Source of the DNA: CAKRJP01 sp963658085
GTDB taxonomy: Bacteria > Bacillota > Clostridia > Lachnospirales > Lachnospiraceae
Length of the DNA: 64,000 nt
Direction: 5' to 3'
Assembly: GCA_963658085.1 (NCBI GenBank)
Contig: CAVKOU010000004.1
Coordinates: 40,239 to 104,238, forward strand
In this document: one piece after another, positions 34,541-42,993 of the stretch
Layout of the letters: every line of letters starts with the position of its first letter
How positions within the stretch are numbered: position 1 is the first letter of the stretch
Program-made: the position numbers and the translations under genes
The notes under the pieces: generated by a model
The model's input: only the letters and a program-made list of their open reading frames with translations
Database searches by the model: none
What the model was told of the DNA's origin: nothing

Positions 34541-35194
34541 GTTGCAGATATAGGAACAGATCACGGGTATATCCCTATTTATCTTATTAAAAATCATAAG
34601 GCAGTGAAGGCTTTGGCTTTGGATGTAAACAAAGGTCCTTTAGAGAGGGCTGAGGAACATATTGCAGAGGAAGGGCTGTCGGCGGTTATAGATACCAGAC
34701 TTTCCGATGGGATGGAAGCGTTAGCACCATACGAGGTTCAGGAAATTATCACTGCGGGAATGGGCGGAGGTTTAGTCATTAAGATTCTTACAGATTATCC
34801 GAAAGTGACAGCGTCTTTGCACTACGGGATTTTGCAGCCTCAATCGGAAATTCACAAAGTCCGCAGATTTCTCAATGATCAGGGATATCGCATTGTTGCA
34901 GAAGATTTCGTGGAGGAAGATGGAAAGTACTATCCGATGATGAAGGTAGATTTTAGATCTGATTCCTCTGAAACATATACCGATTGCCAATATTTTTACG
35001 GGAAACGCCTTTTGGAAGAAAAACATCCCATTCTTCTTAAGTATTTATACAGAGAAAAGAAAATTAAAGAAGACATTCTTTGTAAATTGGATCAAAAGAT
35101 GCAGGAAAATCCTCAGGAGAGGATTGCTGATAGGATCTTGGGCATACAGGAAGAGCTGAAAATTATCGAGGAAGCTCTTGGCGTATATCATTAG
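34484..35194 (+). CDS. trmK: tRNA (adenine(22)-N(1))-methyltransferase
   Basis: TrmK methylates N1 of A22 in the D-loop of tRNAs (known for the Bacillus YqfN family). This 236-residue protein begins ELSKRLQKVADLVTEGASVADIGTDHGY, the family's characteristic motif I, and continues LALDVNKGPLERAEEHI and ITAGMGGGLVIKIL (DAGMGG-like motif IV). LQPQSEIHKVRRFL is another family hallmark. It lies directly after rpoD, as is common in Firmicutes, and 37 bp before the Nif3-like gene. An inverted repeat may sequester its RBS. Confidence 0.94.
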   Translation: MELSKRLQKVADLVTEGASVADIGTDHGYIPIYLIKNHKAVKALALDVNKGPLERAEEHIAEEGLSAVIDTRLSDGMEALAPYEVQEIITAGMGGGLVIKILTDYPKVTASLHYGILQPQSEIHKVRRFLNDQGYRIVAEDFVEEDGKYYPMMKVDFRSDSSETYTDCQYFYGKRLLEEKHPILLKYLYREKKIKEDILCKLDQKMQENPQERIADRILGIQEELKIIEEALGVYH

Positions 35195-35231
35195 CATATG
35201 CTGTGAAAATATTATACGAGGAGGAAATAAG

Positions 35232-36020
35232 ATGCTTTGTAAAGATATTATGCATATTTTGGAAAAATCATTTCCTACAGAATATGCTTTGGAATGGGAC
35301 AATGTAGGACTTTTGGTTGGAAGAGATACAAAAGAAGTAAAAAAGATTTATATTGCATTAGATGCCACGGAGCCTGTGATTAAAGCAGCTATAGATCAGA
35401 AGGCAGACATGCTGATCACTCACCATCCAATGCTTTTTAGTGGCATTAAGCGGGTGACGGAGGAAAATCTTGTGGGACGAAAGGTTCTCATGCTTGCCTC
35501 TTACGACATTTCTTACTATGCTATGCATACCAATTATGATGTAAAGGGTATGGCAGACCTTTCCATGGAAAAAATGGGAGTTGCATCCGGTGATGTGCTG
35601 GATGTAACGGTTGTAGAAGACGGAAAAGAAGAGGGTGTAGGACGAGTTTTTGATCTTCCTGAAGGAACAACTCTTTCAGAGTGCTGTAAAATGGTGAAGG
35701 AAGCTTTTGATTTAGATGCAGTGCGGCTTTTTGGAAAGCCTGAGACAATAGTGCATCGTTTGGCAATCTGCCCGGGAGCTGGAAAAAGTGATATTGAAAA
35801 TGCTCTGAAAAAAGGAGCCGATGTTTATGTTACAGGCGATATTGGACATCATGACGGGTTGGATGCTCTGGAAGAGGGACTGGCTATCATAGATGCCGGC
35901 CACTATGGGGTGGAGCATATTTTTATAGAAGATATCAAGAACTATCTTGAGAAAGCCTTGGAAGGGGAAGATGTAAAAGTTGTGGGTGCACCGATAGAAC
36001 ATCCATTTGTTACCCTTTAG
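35232..36020 (+). CDS. Nif3-like dinuclear metal centre protein
   Basis: A 262-residue protein of the NIF3/YqfO family, which forms hexamers with a two-metal site; often annotated GTP cyclohydrolase I type 2, though the physiological role is unsettled. The N-terminal half has LEWDNVGLLVGR-like AYALEWDNVGLLVGR with VYIALDATEPVIKAAI, MLITHHPMLFSGIK (metal His pair) and YAMHTNYD. The C-terminal half has TGDIGHHDGLDALEEGLAIIDAGHYGVE, giving the remaining His and Glu ligands. It lacks the extra inserted domain of the long YqfO form. The start at 35232 has GAGGAGG upstream; the longer frame from 35178 overlaps trmK. Confidence 0.93.
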   Translation: MLCKDIMHILEKSFPTEYALEWDNVGLLVGRDTKEVKKIYIALDATEPVIKAAIDQKADMLITHHPMLFSGIKRVTEENLVGRKVLMLASYDISYYAMHTNYDVKGMADLSMEKMGVASGDVLDVTVVEDGKEEGVGRVFDLPEGTTLSECCKMVKEAFDLDAVRLFGKPETIVHRLAICPGAGKSDIENALKKGADVYVTGDIGHHDGLDALEEGLAIIDAGHYGVEHIFIEDIKNYLEKALEGEDVKVVGAPIEHPFVTL

Positions 36021-36072
36021 CAGAAAAAATCAAGGAAATCATTTGCAGAGGAACAAGAAAGAAGGTGCTTGA

Positions 36073-37737
36073 ATGGCAAAAGTATTTCAAGTAATGGTAG
36101 AAGGGGAGAAAAAAAGTTATCCGGAGGAAACGAAGTATCAGGAGATTGCGGAGGAGTTTCAGGATCAATTTGATCAGGATATTCTACTGATTCAGACGAA
36201 TGGGAAGCTAAGAGAACTGCATCACCAATTAGAATCGGAAGGGGAACTTAGATTCGTAACAGCAAAGGATCCTGCGGGATATATGACCTATTCCAGGAGT
36301 TTGAGTCTTTTGATGACTAAGGCCGTATATGATGTAATGGGGAAAGAAGAGGGAAATCAGGTGAGGATTCATTATCATTTGAGTAACGGTCTGTATTGCA
36401 CCATCCCCGGAAAAGATAAAATCACAGAAGAGCTATTAGGTCAGATAAAAGATCGTATGCTCGAACTGATCAAACGGGATATCCCTATCAAAAAAGAATC
36501 CTGGAATATCGATCAGGCTGTTGAAAGATTTCATGAATGGGGCATGTATGATAAAGAAAAATTATTCCGCTATCGAAGATCTTCCGGCGTTAATATGTAT
36601 AGCATAGAGGATTTTTCGGATTATTTCTATGGTTACATGGTGCCAAGTACCGGTTATCTGAAGGTCTTTGATCTATCCGTCTATGATGAGGGTTTTGTGC
36701 TGGTACTTCCTTCCGGGAAAAATCCAAAAGAATTGGCAGATTTTGTCCCCAGAGAAAAACTGTTTCATGTGTTAAAGGAATCTTCCGAGTGGGGGGCCCT
36801 GCAAGGAATCGATACGGTAGGAGATCTTAATGATATGGTAACTGCTGGAGGTGCCCAGGAGGTAGCTCTGGTCCAGGAGGCTATGCAGGAGAAGAAGATT
36901 GCTGATATAGCGGAGCAAATTGCAGGCAATCCAAAGATCAAGTTTGTATTGATTGCAGGCCCGTCTTCCTCTGGAAAGACTACATTTTCTCATCGATTAT
37001 CCATACAGCTTCGAGCTAATGGGTTGCATCCTCATCCCATTGCAGTCGACAATTATTTTAAGGAGCGGGAAGAGACCCCTAAGGATGAAAAGGGAGAGTA
37101 TAACTTCGAATGTTTGGAGGCTGTAGATCTAGATCTGTTTAGCAAGCAGATGAATGATCTTCTTGCGGGAGAGGAAGTTGTAATTCCAAACTTTAACTTT
37201 AAAATAGGTCGCAAGGAATATACAGGAAAAACCATGAAGCTTGGACCGGAGGATATTTTGGTTATCGAAGGAATCCATTGCCTGAATCCTAAGATGACAG
37301 AGGCCCTTGCAAATGAAAATAAATTTAAGATTTATATCAGCGCTCTCACCCAGATCAATGTAGATGAGCATAATCGTATTCCGACTACAGATGGACGCCT
37401 GATCCGAAGAATTGTTCGGGATGCAAGAACCAGGGGAACGTCGGCGGAACATACCATTCATATGTGGCCGTCTGTTCGCAAAGGGGAAGAAGAATATATT
37501 TTCCCATATCAGGAAGAGGCAGATGTGATGTTTAACTCTGCATTAATCTATGAACTGGCAGTATTAAAACCTTATGTAGAGGCAGATCTTTTTGGAATTG
37601 AAAAGAACAGTCCGGAATATGCGGAAGCAAAAAGACTTCTGAAGTTCTTGGATTATTTCGTGGGAATTGGCAGTGAAAACGTGCCTTCCAATTCACTTCT
37701 TAGAGAATTTATCGGAGGAGGCTGTTTTAAAGTTTAG
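36073..37737 (+). CDS. nucleoside kinase: TGS/ThrRS-like domain fused to uridine kinase
   Basis: A 554-residue fusion found in many Firmicutes. The N-terminal 60 residues are TGS-like, the next part (about 60-250) resembles the second additional domain of threonyl-tRNA synthetase (MTYSRSLSLLMTKAVYDV, RIHYHLSNGLYC), and the C-terminal part is a uridine kinase/phosphoribulokinase domain. Its P-loop is AGPSSSGKTTF with Lys302, followed by the substrate-binding AVDNYFKEREETPKDE and LVIEGIHCLNP. It probably phosphorylates a pyrimidine nucleoside; the function of the N-terminal fusion is unknown. Start GTGCTTGAATG region shows AGAAGG upstream. A bidirectional terminator separates it from the convergent potCD. 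Confidence 0.92.
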   Translation: MAKVFQVMVEGEKKSYPEETKYQEIAEEFQDQFDQDILLIQTNGKLRELHHQLESEGELRFVTAKDPAGYMTYSRSLSLLMTKAVYDVMGKEEGNQVRIHYHLSNGLYCTIPGKDKITEELLGQIKDRMLELIKRDIPIKKESWNIDQAVERFHEWGMYDKEKLFRYRRSSGVNMYSIEDFSDYFYGYMVPSTGYLKVFDLSVYDEGFVLVLPSGKNPKELADFVPREKLFHVLKESSEWGALQGIDTVGDLNDMVTAGGAQEVALVQEAMQEKKIADIAEQIAGNPKIKFVLIAGPSSSGKTTFSHRLSIQLRANGLHPHPIAVDNYFKEREETPKDEKGEYNFECLEAVDLDLFSKQMNDLLAGEEVVIPNFNFKIGRKEYTGKTMKLGPEDILVIEGIHCLNPKMTEALANENKFKIYISALTQINVDEHNRIPTTDGRLIRRIVRDARTRGTSAEHTIHMWPSVRKGEEEYIFPYQEEADVMFNSALIYELAVLKPYVEADLFGIEKNSPEYAEAKRLLKFLDYFVGIGSENVPSNSLLREFIGGGCFKV

Positions 37738-37763
37738 AGTCAGTTTTAGTGTTATAAACAAAT

Positions 37764-37811
37764 AAAAAAGCCTTTGGAGAAATGTAATATTACATTTCCC
37801 CGAGGCTTTTT
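37764..37811. terminator. bidirectional terminator between the nucleoside kinase and potCD
   Basis: A long, slightly interrupted stem-loop with an A tract on the left and a T tract on the right, suitable for both converging transcripts. Confidence 0.85.
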
Positions 37812-37867
37812 ATATTGTCTTGCTTTTTGTTTTGCTTTAGTTTTTTATTTTGTTTTGCTTTGACTTT

Positions 37868-39772
37868 TTATTTTGATTTTACTTCCCGCCATAGTTCGTT
37901 ATAAATCTCGTCATATTTGGTTCCAAGATACTGGAAGGTTTCACAATTTTCTAACTTATCAGCATCCGGGAAGGCCACTTGGCTATTTTTGTAAACCGGA
38001 TCCAAAAGCTCGATACCTGCCGTATTTGGAATAGAATAGGTGATATATTCAAAATTCATCTTGGCGATATCCGGTCGGCATAGGAAGTTAATAAATGCTT
38101 CCGCATTTTCTTTATTCTTCGCATTTTTGGGAATGACCATGGAATCGATCCAAATATTAGATCCTTCCTTTGGAATTACATATTCCAAATCTGGATTTTC
38201 TTCCTGACAAACCAAAGCCTCTCCGGAATAGATTACACCGATGGCAGCCTCGTTTCCAATCATTTTATCTCGAACCTGATCAACAACATAGGCTTGAACC
38301 AAGGGTTTCTGCTTGATTAGGAGATCCTTTGCTTCCTCCAGCTCATCCAAATCTGTGGAGTTAAGAGAGTATCCTAAGTATTTTAAAGTAACACCGAAGG
38401 CGTCTCTAACGCTATCCTGCATGAGAATGTTGTCCTTATATTTCTCGTCCCACAATACACTCCAACTATCGATCGGTTCATCCACCATAGTTTTGTTATA
38501 CAAAATACCAACGGTTCCCCAAAGATAAGGAACAGAATATTTGTTTTCAGGGTCAAATTCCTTGGATTTTTCCAGGTAGGTTTTGTCGATATTCTTTAGA
38601 TTGGGAATGTTGTCAAAATTGATCTCGGCTAAAAGATCATTTTGGATCATGCGCTGGATCATATAATCGGATGGAAATACCAAATCGTAAGCAATAGCTC
38701 CGGATTGAATTTTCGGATACATGATCTCGTTGGTTTCATACTCTTCATAAACCACATCGATGCCGGTTTCTTCTTCAAACTTAGTTATAATATCCGGATC
38801 TATATATTCTCCCCAGTTGTAAACAATGACCTGTTGACTTCCGGAATTGGTGATGGTTCTTATACCGTAAAAAATTCCTCCTCCGACAATCGCCAGTACG
38901 ATAAAGGCAGGAATGACTTTGTTCATAATAAGTTTTTGTAGCTTGTGGGATTTCACAGGTGCTTTTGTGCCATTTTTTTTGGCGGTAACTGCCTGTCCGT
39001 TTGTTGTGGCGCCGTCGGGATTGTGATTGATCAAGATCAATAGTAACATGACAGTCAAAAACATTAGGGTGGACAGTGCGTACATAGAAGGGTTGATTCC
39101 CTTTCTTACCTCGCTGTAAATCTTCGTAGAAAGCGTATCTACGCCAGGTCCTTTTGTGAAATGCGTGATGATAAAATCATCTAAGGACATGGTAAAGGCC
39201 AGCAAAAATCCGGAGGAAACTCCGGGCAAAATGTCCGGGAATACTACTTTGTAAAAAGCGTAAATAGGGGAGGCGCCTAAATCCATGGCGGCCTCGTAAG
39301 CGCTCTTATTGGTTTGCTTTAACTTTGGCATGACGCTTAGGATCACGTAGGGAATATTGAACGTGATATGAGCGATCAGTACCGTAGCAAAGCCCAGGGA
39401 AAATCGACAGGCTACAAAAAGTAACATTAAAGAAATTCCTGTTACGATATCTGCATTTAACATTGGGATATTGGTAATCCCCATAAGACTTGTACGAAGC
39501 TTGCGATTTAAAGCCTGCATACCGATGGCTGCTGCCGTTCCCAGTATCGTAGCGATCAGTGCCGATAGAAGGGCAATGATCAAGGTGGTATAAAGAGCCT
39601 TCATAATATCGTTGTTCTGAAACAATTCTTTATACCATTTTAGAGAAAATCCACCCCATTTGGCACGGGATTTAGAGCTGTTAAAGGACAGTACCATCAA
39701 GGTGACAATAGGAGAGTACAGCAATGCAAAAATCAGGATTAAATAAAAACGTTGAATAATTTTCTTGATCAA
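37868..39772 (-). CDS. spermidine/putrescine ABC transporter, PotC permease fused to PotD substrate-binding protein
   Basis: A 634-residue fusion. Residues 1-255 are a PotC-type permease with about six membrane segments and the ATPase-contact loop EAAMDLGASPIYAFYKVVFP. A Lys-rich linker (about 258-280) leads to another membrane helix (IPAFIVLAIVGGGIFYGI), and residues from about 313 are a PotD-type binding domain (IVYNWGEYIDPDIITKFEEETG, YDLVFPSDYMIQRMI). The binding domain is thereby tethered to the permease instead of being a lipoprotein. Similar fusions are known in some Firmicutes. The start overlaps potB by 4 bp (ATGA). Confidence 0.95.
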   Translation of the reverse strand: MIKKIIQRFYLILIFALLYSPIVTLMVLSFNSSKSRAKWGGFSLKWYKELFQNNDIMKALYTTLIIALLSALIATILGTAAAIGMQALNRKLRTSLMGITNIPMLNADIVTGISLMLLFVACRFSLGFATVLIAHITFNIPYVILSVMPKLKQTNKSAYEAAMDLGASPIYAFYKVVFPDILPGVSSGFLLAFTMSLDDFIITHFTKGPGVDTLSTKIYSEVRKGINPSMYALSTLMFLTVMLLLILINHNPDGATTNGQAVTAKKNGTKAPVKSHKLQKLIMNKVIPAFIVLAIVGGGIFYGIRTITNSGSQQVIVYNWGEYIDPDIITKFEEETGIDVVYEEYETNEIMYPKIQSGAIAYDLVFPSDYMIQRMIQNDLLAEINFDNIPNLKNIDKTYLEKSKEFDPENKYSVPYLWGTVGILYNKTMVDEPIDSWSVLWDEKYKDNILMQDSVRDAFGVTLKYLGYSLNSTDLDELEEAKDLLIKQKPLVQAYVVDQVRDKMIGNEAAIGVIYSGEALVCQEENPDLEYVIPKEGSNIWIDSMVIPKNAKNKENAEAFINFLCRPDIAKMNFEYITYSIPNTAGIELLDPVYKNSQVAFPDADKLENCETFQYLGTKYDEIYNELWREVKSK

Positions 39773-40599
39773 AATGCAGTTCCCTCCCCATCTTTGTCAT
39801 ATTTGGCAATCAGTGCCATGCTGAAAATAATAAATATCATAAGCACCAGAGAAAGGCCACTTCCTGTATGCCAGCTGCTGCCTTGCTTAAATTCCTGTTC
39901 GATGACATTTCCGATCAGTAAAATCTTGCTTCCACCTAAAAGTTCGGAAATTACAAAGGTTGTAAGGGCAGGGACGAATACCATGGTAACGCCGCTGATG
40001 ATTCCCGGAACGCTAAGGGGCAAGATGACAGAGAAAAATGTCTGCACATTGTTGGCCCCTAAGTCGTGGGCTGCATTTATAATGTTTTTATCCATCTTGG
40101 AAAGAACATTATAAAGGGGCAGTACCATAAAGGGTAGAAAATCATACACCATTCCTAAAATGATGGCATAGGGCGTATTGATGATCTCGAGGCTCGGTAA
40201 ATGTAGGAAATGCAGGAGCATATTTATTACTCCGTTTTTCTCTAACAGATTTTGCCAAGCGATGATTCGAAGTAAAGAATTCATCCACATAGGAAGAATA
40301 AATACCAATACGATAAAGCTGGATTGGTTCACGGCTAAAGTGGTCAAAATCATTGCCAAGGGATAGGCTAGAAGCAGGCAAAGCAGAGTGCTTACAAAGG
40401 CAAGAAGCAAAGCCAGCCCCAATGCTTTTAAGTTTTCCTGAGAGGTAATCTTGGCAATATTCAGTAATGTAAAATGTCCCTGGTCGTTGGTAAGTCCGTA
40501 GTAAAAAATCATAATCAGTGGAATGATAATAAAAGCAGCGGACCAAAATAGATAAGGACCAGTCATCATTTGCTGCAAAAGGCGTGACTTATTCTTCAA
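39769..40599 (-). CDS. potB: spermidine/putrescine ABC transporter permease PotB
   Basis: A 276-residue membrane permease with about six hydrophobic segments starting at YLFWSAAFIIIPLIMIFYY. The ATPase-contact loop is NAAHDLGANNVQTFFSVILP (the EAA motif, residues about 175-195). It pairs with the PotC half of the downstream fusion protein to form the channel for polyamine uptake. It overlaps potA by 11 bp and the potCD fusion by 4 bp, so translation is coupled through the operon. Confidence 0.95.
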   Translation of the reverse strand: MKNKSRLLQQMMTGPYLFWSAAFIIIPLIMIFYYGLTNDQGHFTLLNIAKITSQENLKALGLALLLAFVSTLLCLLLAYPLAMILTTLAVNQSSFIVLVFILPMWMNSLLRIIAWQNLLEKNGVINMLLHFLHLPSLEIINTPYAIILGMVYDFLPFMVLPLYNVLSKMDKNIINAAHDLGANNVQTFFSVILPLSVPGIISGVTMVFVPALTTFVISELLGGSKILLIGNVIEQEFKQGSSWHTGSGLSLVLMIFIIFSMALIAKYDKDGEGTAF

Positions 40600-41662
40600 T
40601 GCTTACGGCCTCCTCGTCCTCGGATTCTGGCTTGCTCATAATCTGAATATCAAAAGGATCTACCCAGATTCCAACTTCTGTTCCTACAGGTACCATATCA
40701 GTGCTGTGAACCAGCCATTCAAAGTTGTTGGCCATTACTTCCATTTCATAATGAACGCCTTTGAAAATCAAATTGGTGACGGTTCCGGTAATGATCCCTT
40801 TTGACGGGTCTACGAGATCAATATCCTCCGGTCGGATCACGGCATCCACCGGCTGATTAGTTCCAAAACCGGTATCTACACAAGGAAAGTTTGCCCCAAG
40901 AATTTTAACTAACTTATCCTTTACCATAATGGCAGGTAGGATATTGCTGTCTCCGATGAAGTCCGCAACGAAAGCATTCTCCGGCTCATTATAAATATCT
41001 TCCGGAGTACCGATCTGCTGAATATATCCCTGGTTCATGACCACGATGGTATCGGACATGGTAAGGGCCTCCTCCTGGTCGTGGGTAACGTAGATAAAAG
41101 TAATTCCAAGCTCGTTTTTCAAGCGAATCAGTTCGTACTGCATGTCCTGACGAAGCTTTAAGTCCAAGGCTCCTAAGGGTTCATCTAAGAGCAGTACCTT
41201 AGGTTCATTAACGATGGCTCTGGCGATGGCGATTCGCTGCTGTTGTCCGCCACTCAGGGAATCTGGCATACGATTGTCAAATCCTTCCAGATTTACTAAT
41301 TTCAGAGCGTATCTTATTTTGTCATTAATATAAGACTGGCTTTTTCCCTTGATTTTCAGGCCGAAAGCAATATTTTCAGCAATGGTCATATTGGGAAAAA
41401 GAGCGTATTTTTGAAAAACAGTATTTAGCTGCCTTCTGTTAGGCGCTAAATTGGTGATATCCTTTTGGTCAAAAATAATCTGGCCACTATCAGGAGTTTC
41501 GAAACCTCCCAGAATACGAAGCAGGGTGGTTTTTCCACATCCACTAGGGCCCAGAAGAGTCAGAAATTCGTTCTCTCGTACATAAAGATTTAATTCATCC
41601 AGAACAAGATTATCTCCATAAGATTTGGAGATATTGATAATGTCGATTAATTTGTTTGGCAT
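40589..41662 (-). CDS. potA: spermidine/putrescine ABC transporter ATPase PotA
   Basis: A 357-residue ATP-binding subunit. Walker A GPSGCGKTT is at residues 38-46, the Q-loop segment is TVFQKYALFPNMTIAENIAFG, the signature LSGGQQQR is near residue 137, and Walker B is VLLLDEPLGALD. The C-terminal TOBE-like regulatory domain contains VIRPEDIDLV. The AAAGGAG Shine-Dalgarno element lies inside the last codons of aroC, and the potA ATG begins immediately after the aroC stop codon with no spacing. This places polyamine uptake in one operon with chorismate synthase. Confidence 0.96.
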   Translation of the reverse strand: MPNKLIDIINISKSYGDNLVLDELNLYVRENEFLTLLGPSGCGKTTLLRILGGFETPDSGQIIFDQKDITNLAPNRRQLNTVFQKYALFPNMTIAENIAFGLKIKGKSQSYINDKIRYALKLVNLEGFDNRMPDSLSGGQQQRIAIARAIVNEPKVLLLDEPLGALDLKLRQDMQYELIRLKNELGITFIYVTHDQEEALTMSDTIVVMNQGYIQQIGTPEDIYNEPENAFVADFIGDSNILPAIMVKDKLVKILGANFPCVDTGFGTNQPVDAVIRPEDIDLVDPSKGIITGTVTNLIFKGVHYEMEVMANNFEWLVHSTDMVPVGTEVGIWVDPFDIQIMSKPESEDEEAVSIEE

Positions 41663-42772
41663 TTACGTTGGTTCTCCTTTATAAAACTTCACTACATGAT
41701 CCATTTTGGCAGACATATTGGTAAACAAAAGATCTACCAGAGTAATTGCAGTCATTGCTTCCACAACCACTACGGCTCTGGGAACGATCACAGGGTCGTG
41801 GCGTCCGTGAATGGTGATGGTGGTTGATTCGTGCTCCTTGGTTATGGTCTCCTGAGGAGAGGAGATGGAAGGTGTAGGCTTTATGGCTGCACGTAAAATA
41901 ATAGGGCTTCCGTCACTGATTCCACCTAAGATTCCGCCGGCATGATTGGTTTTTTTGGTTACCTCCTCCCGGTTCATAGAAAAAGCATCGTTGTTAGATT
42001 TTCCTGTAGATGTGGCAACTGCAAATCCATCCCCGATTTCAACACCTTTTACGGAACCAATAGACATGATAGAAGAAGCCAGTCTTGCATCTAACTTATG
42101 AAATACCGGGTCTCCGATTCCGGCAGGCATACCTGTGGTAACACATTCAATGATTCCGCCGGAAGAATTTTGATCTTTTATGCATTCTTCCAGATAAGCG
42201 GAAGCCTCTTTTGCATATTGATTGTTTGGCATATACAGAGGATTGCTAAATACCTCATCCATGTGGTAGTTCTGATCAGGAACAACAATACTTCCGATGG
42301 ATTTTGTATAAGCCTGAACTTTAATATCTAATTCGTTTAAGATTTTTAAAGCGACGGCTCCTGCGGCAACCCGTCCGATGGTCTCACGGCCGGAGGAACG
42401 TCCGCCTCCACGGTAATCCCTGAAACCATACTTTTCATCAAAGGTGTAATCCGCATGACCTGGCCTATAGGTATTCATAATATTGCTGTAATCTTTGGAA
42501 TGCTGATCTTTATTTCGTACCATAAGGGAAATAGAAGTGCCGGTAGTTTGCCCTTCAAAAACGCCGGAAAGAATCTCTACCTGATCCGATTCTTTCCTGG
42601 CAGTGGTAAACTTGCTTTGTCCGGGTTTCCTCCTATTTAAATAGACTTGTATATCATCTTCACTCAGAGGGATACCGGCCGGACATCCGTCGATGGTGAC
42701 ACCGATGGCTGCACCGTGGGATTCTCCCCAGGTGGTTATGGAAAATAATGTTCCGTATGTTGAACCTGACAT
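41663..42772 (-). CDS. aroC: chorismate synthase
   Basis: It makes chorismate from EPSP, the last step of the shikimate pathway, using reduced FMN. The 369-residue protein begins GSTYGTLFSITTWGESHGAAIG, the family signature, with further motifs GHADYTFDEKYGFRDYRGGG, SSGRETIGRVAAGAVA and HAGGILGGISDGSPI. RBS AGGAGG is upstream on the minus strand. It has a good sigma-A promoter (42806-42834) and is followed without any gap by potA, so its transcript probably continues into the pot genes. Confidence 0.97.
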   Translation of the reverse strand: MSGSTYGTLFSITTWGESHGAAIGVTIDGCPAGIPLSEDDIQVYLNRRKPGQSKFTTARKESDQVEILSGVFEGQTTGTSISLMVRNKDQHSKDYSNIMNTYRPGHADYTFDEKYGFRDYRGGGRSSGRETIGRVAAGAVALKILNELDIKVQAYTKSIGSIVVPDQNYHMDEVFSNPLYMPNNQYAKEASAYLEECIKDQNSSGGIIECVTTGMPAGIGDPVFHKLDARLASSIMSIGSVKGVEIGDGFAVATSTGKSNNDAFSMNREEVTKKTNHAGGILGGISDGSPIILRAAIKPTPSISSPQETITKEHESTTITIHGRHDPVIVPRAVVVVEAMTAITLVDLLFTNMSAKMDHVVKFYKGEPT

Positions 42773-42805
42773 TGATAGGACCTCCTAAAAAACTCTACGG
42801 ACTCC

Positions 42806-42834
42806 ATTATATTAGAAACTATAGGAAACAGCAA
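42806..42834 (-). promoter_or_regulatory. sigma-A promoter of aroC-potABCD
   Basis: On the minus strand TTGCTG (42829-42834), a 17-bp spacer and a perfect TATAAT (42806-42811), 34 bases before the aroC start. Confidence 0.75.
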
Positions 42835-42993
42835 TTATAATTTTTGAGAACATTTGGAGAGGAAAAACATGGTAAATGTGACGAAAAATTAATATTTTGA
42901 CTATATACTTTTACCGAAAGCCATTATATAATTATGCATAAAAGCTGGATTTTTATAGAGCTTTCTAGTTTGGATGGATTATGGGGAGTTAAT

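Noticed and set aside
42897..42932. Promoter of the L,D-transpeptidase gene (TTGACT and TATAAT)
   Set aside because: The two boxes are 24 bp apart, too far for sigma-A, and no better pair was found.
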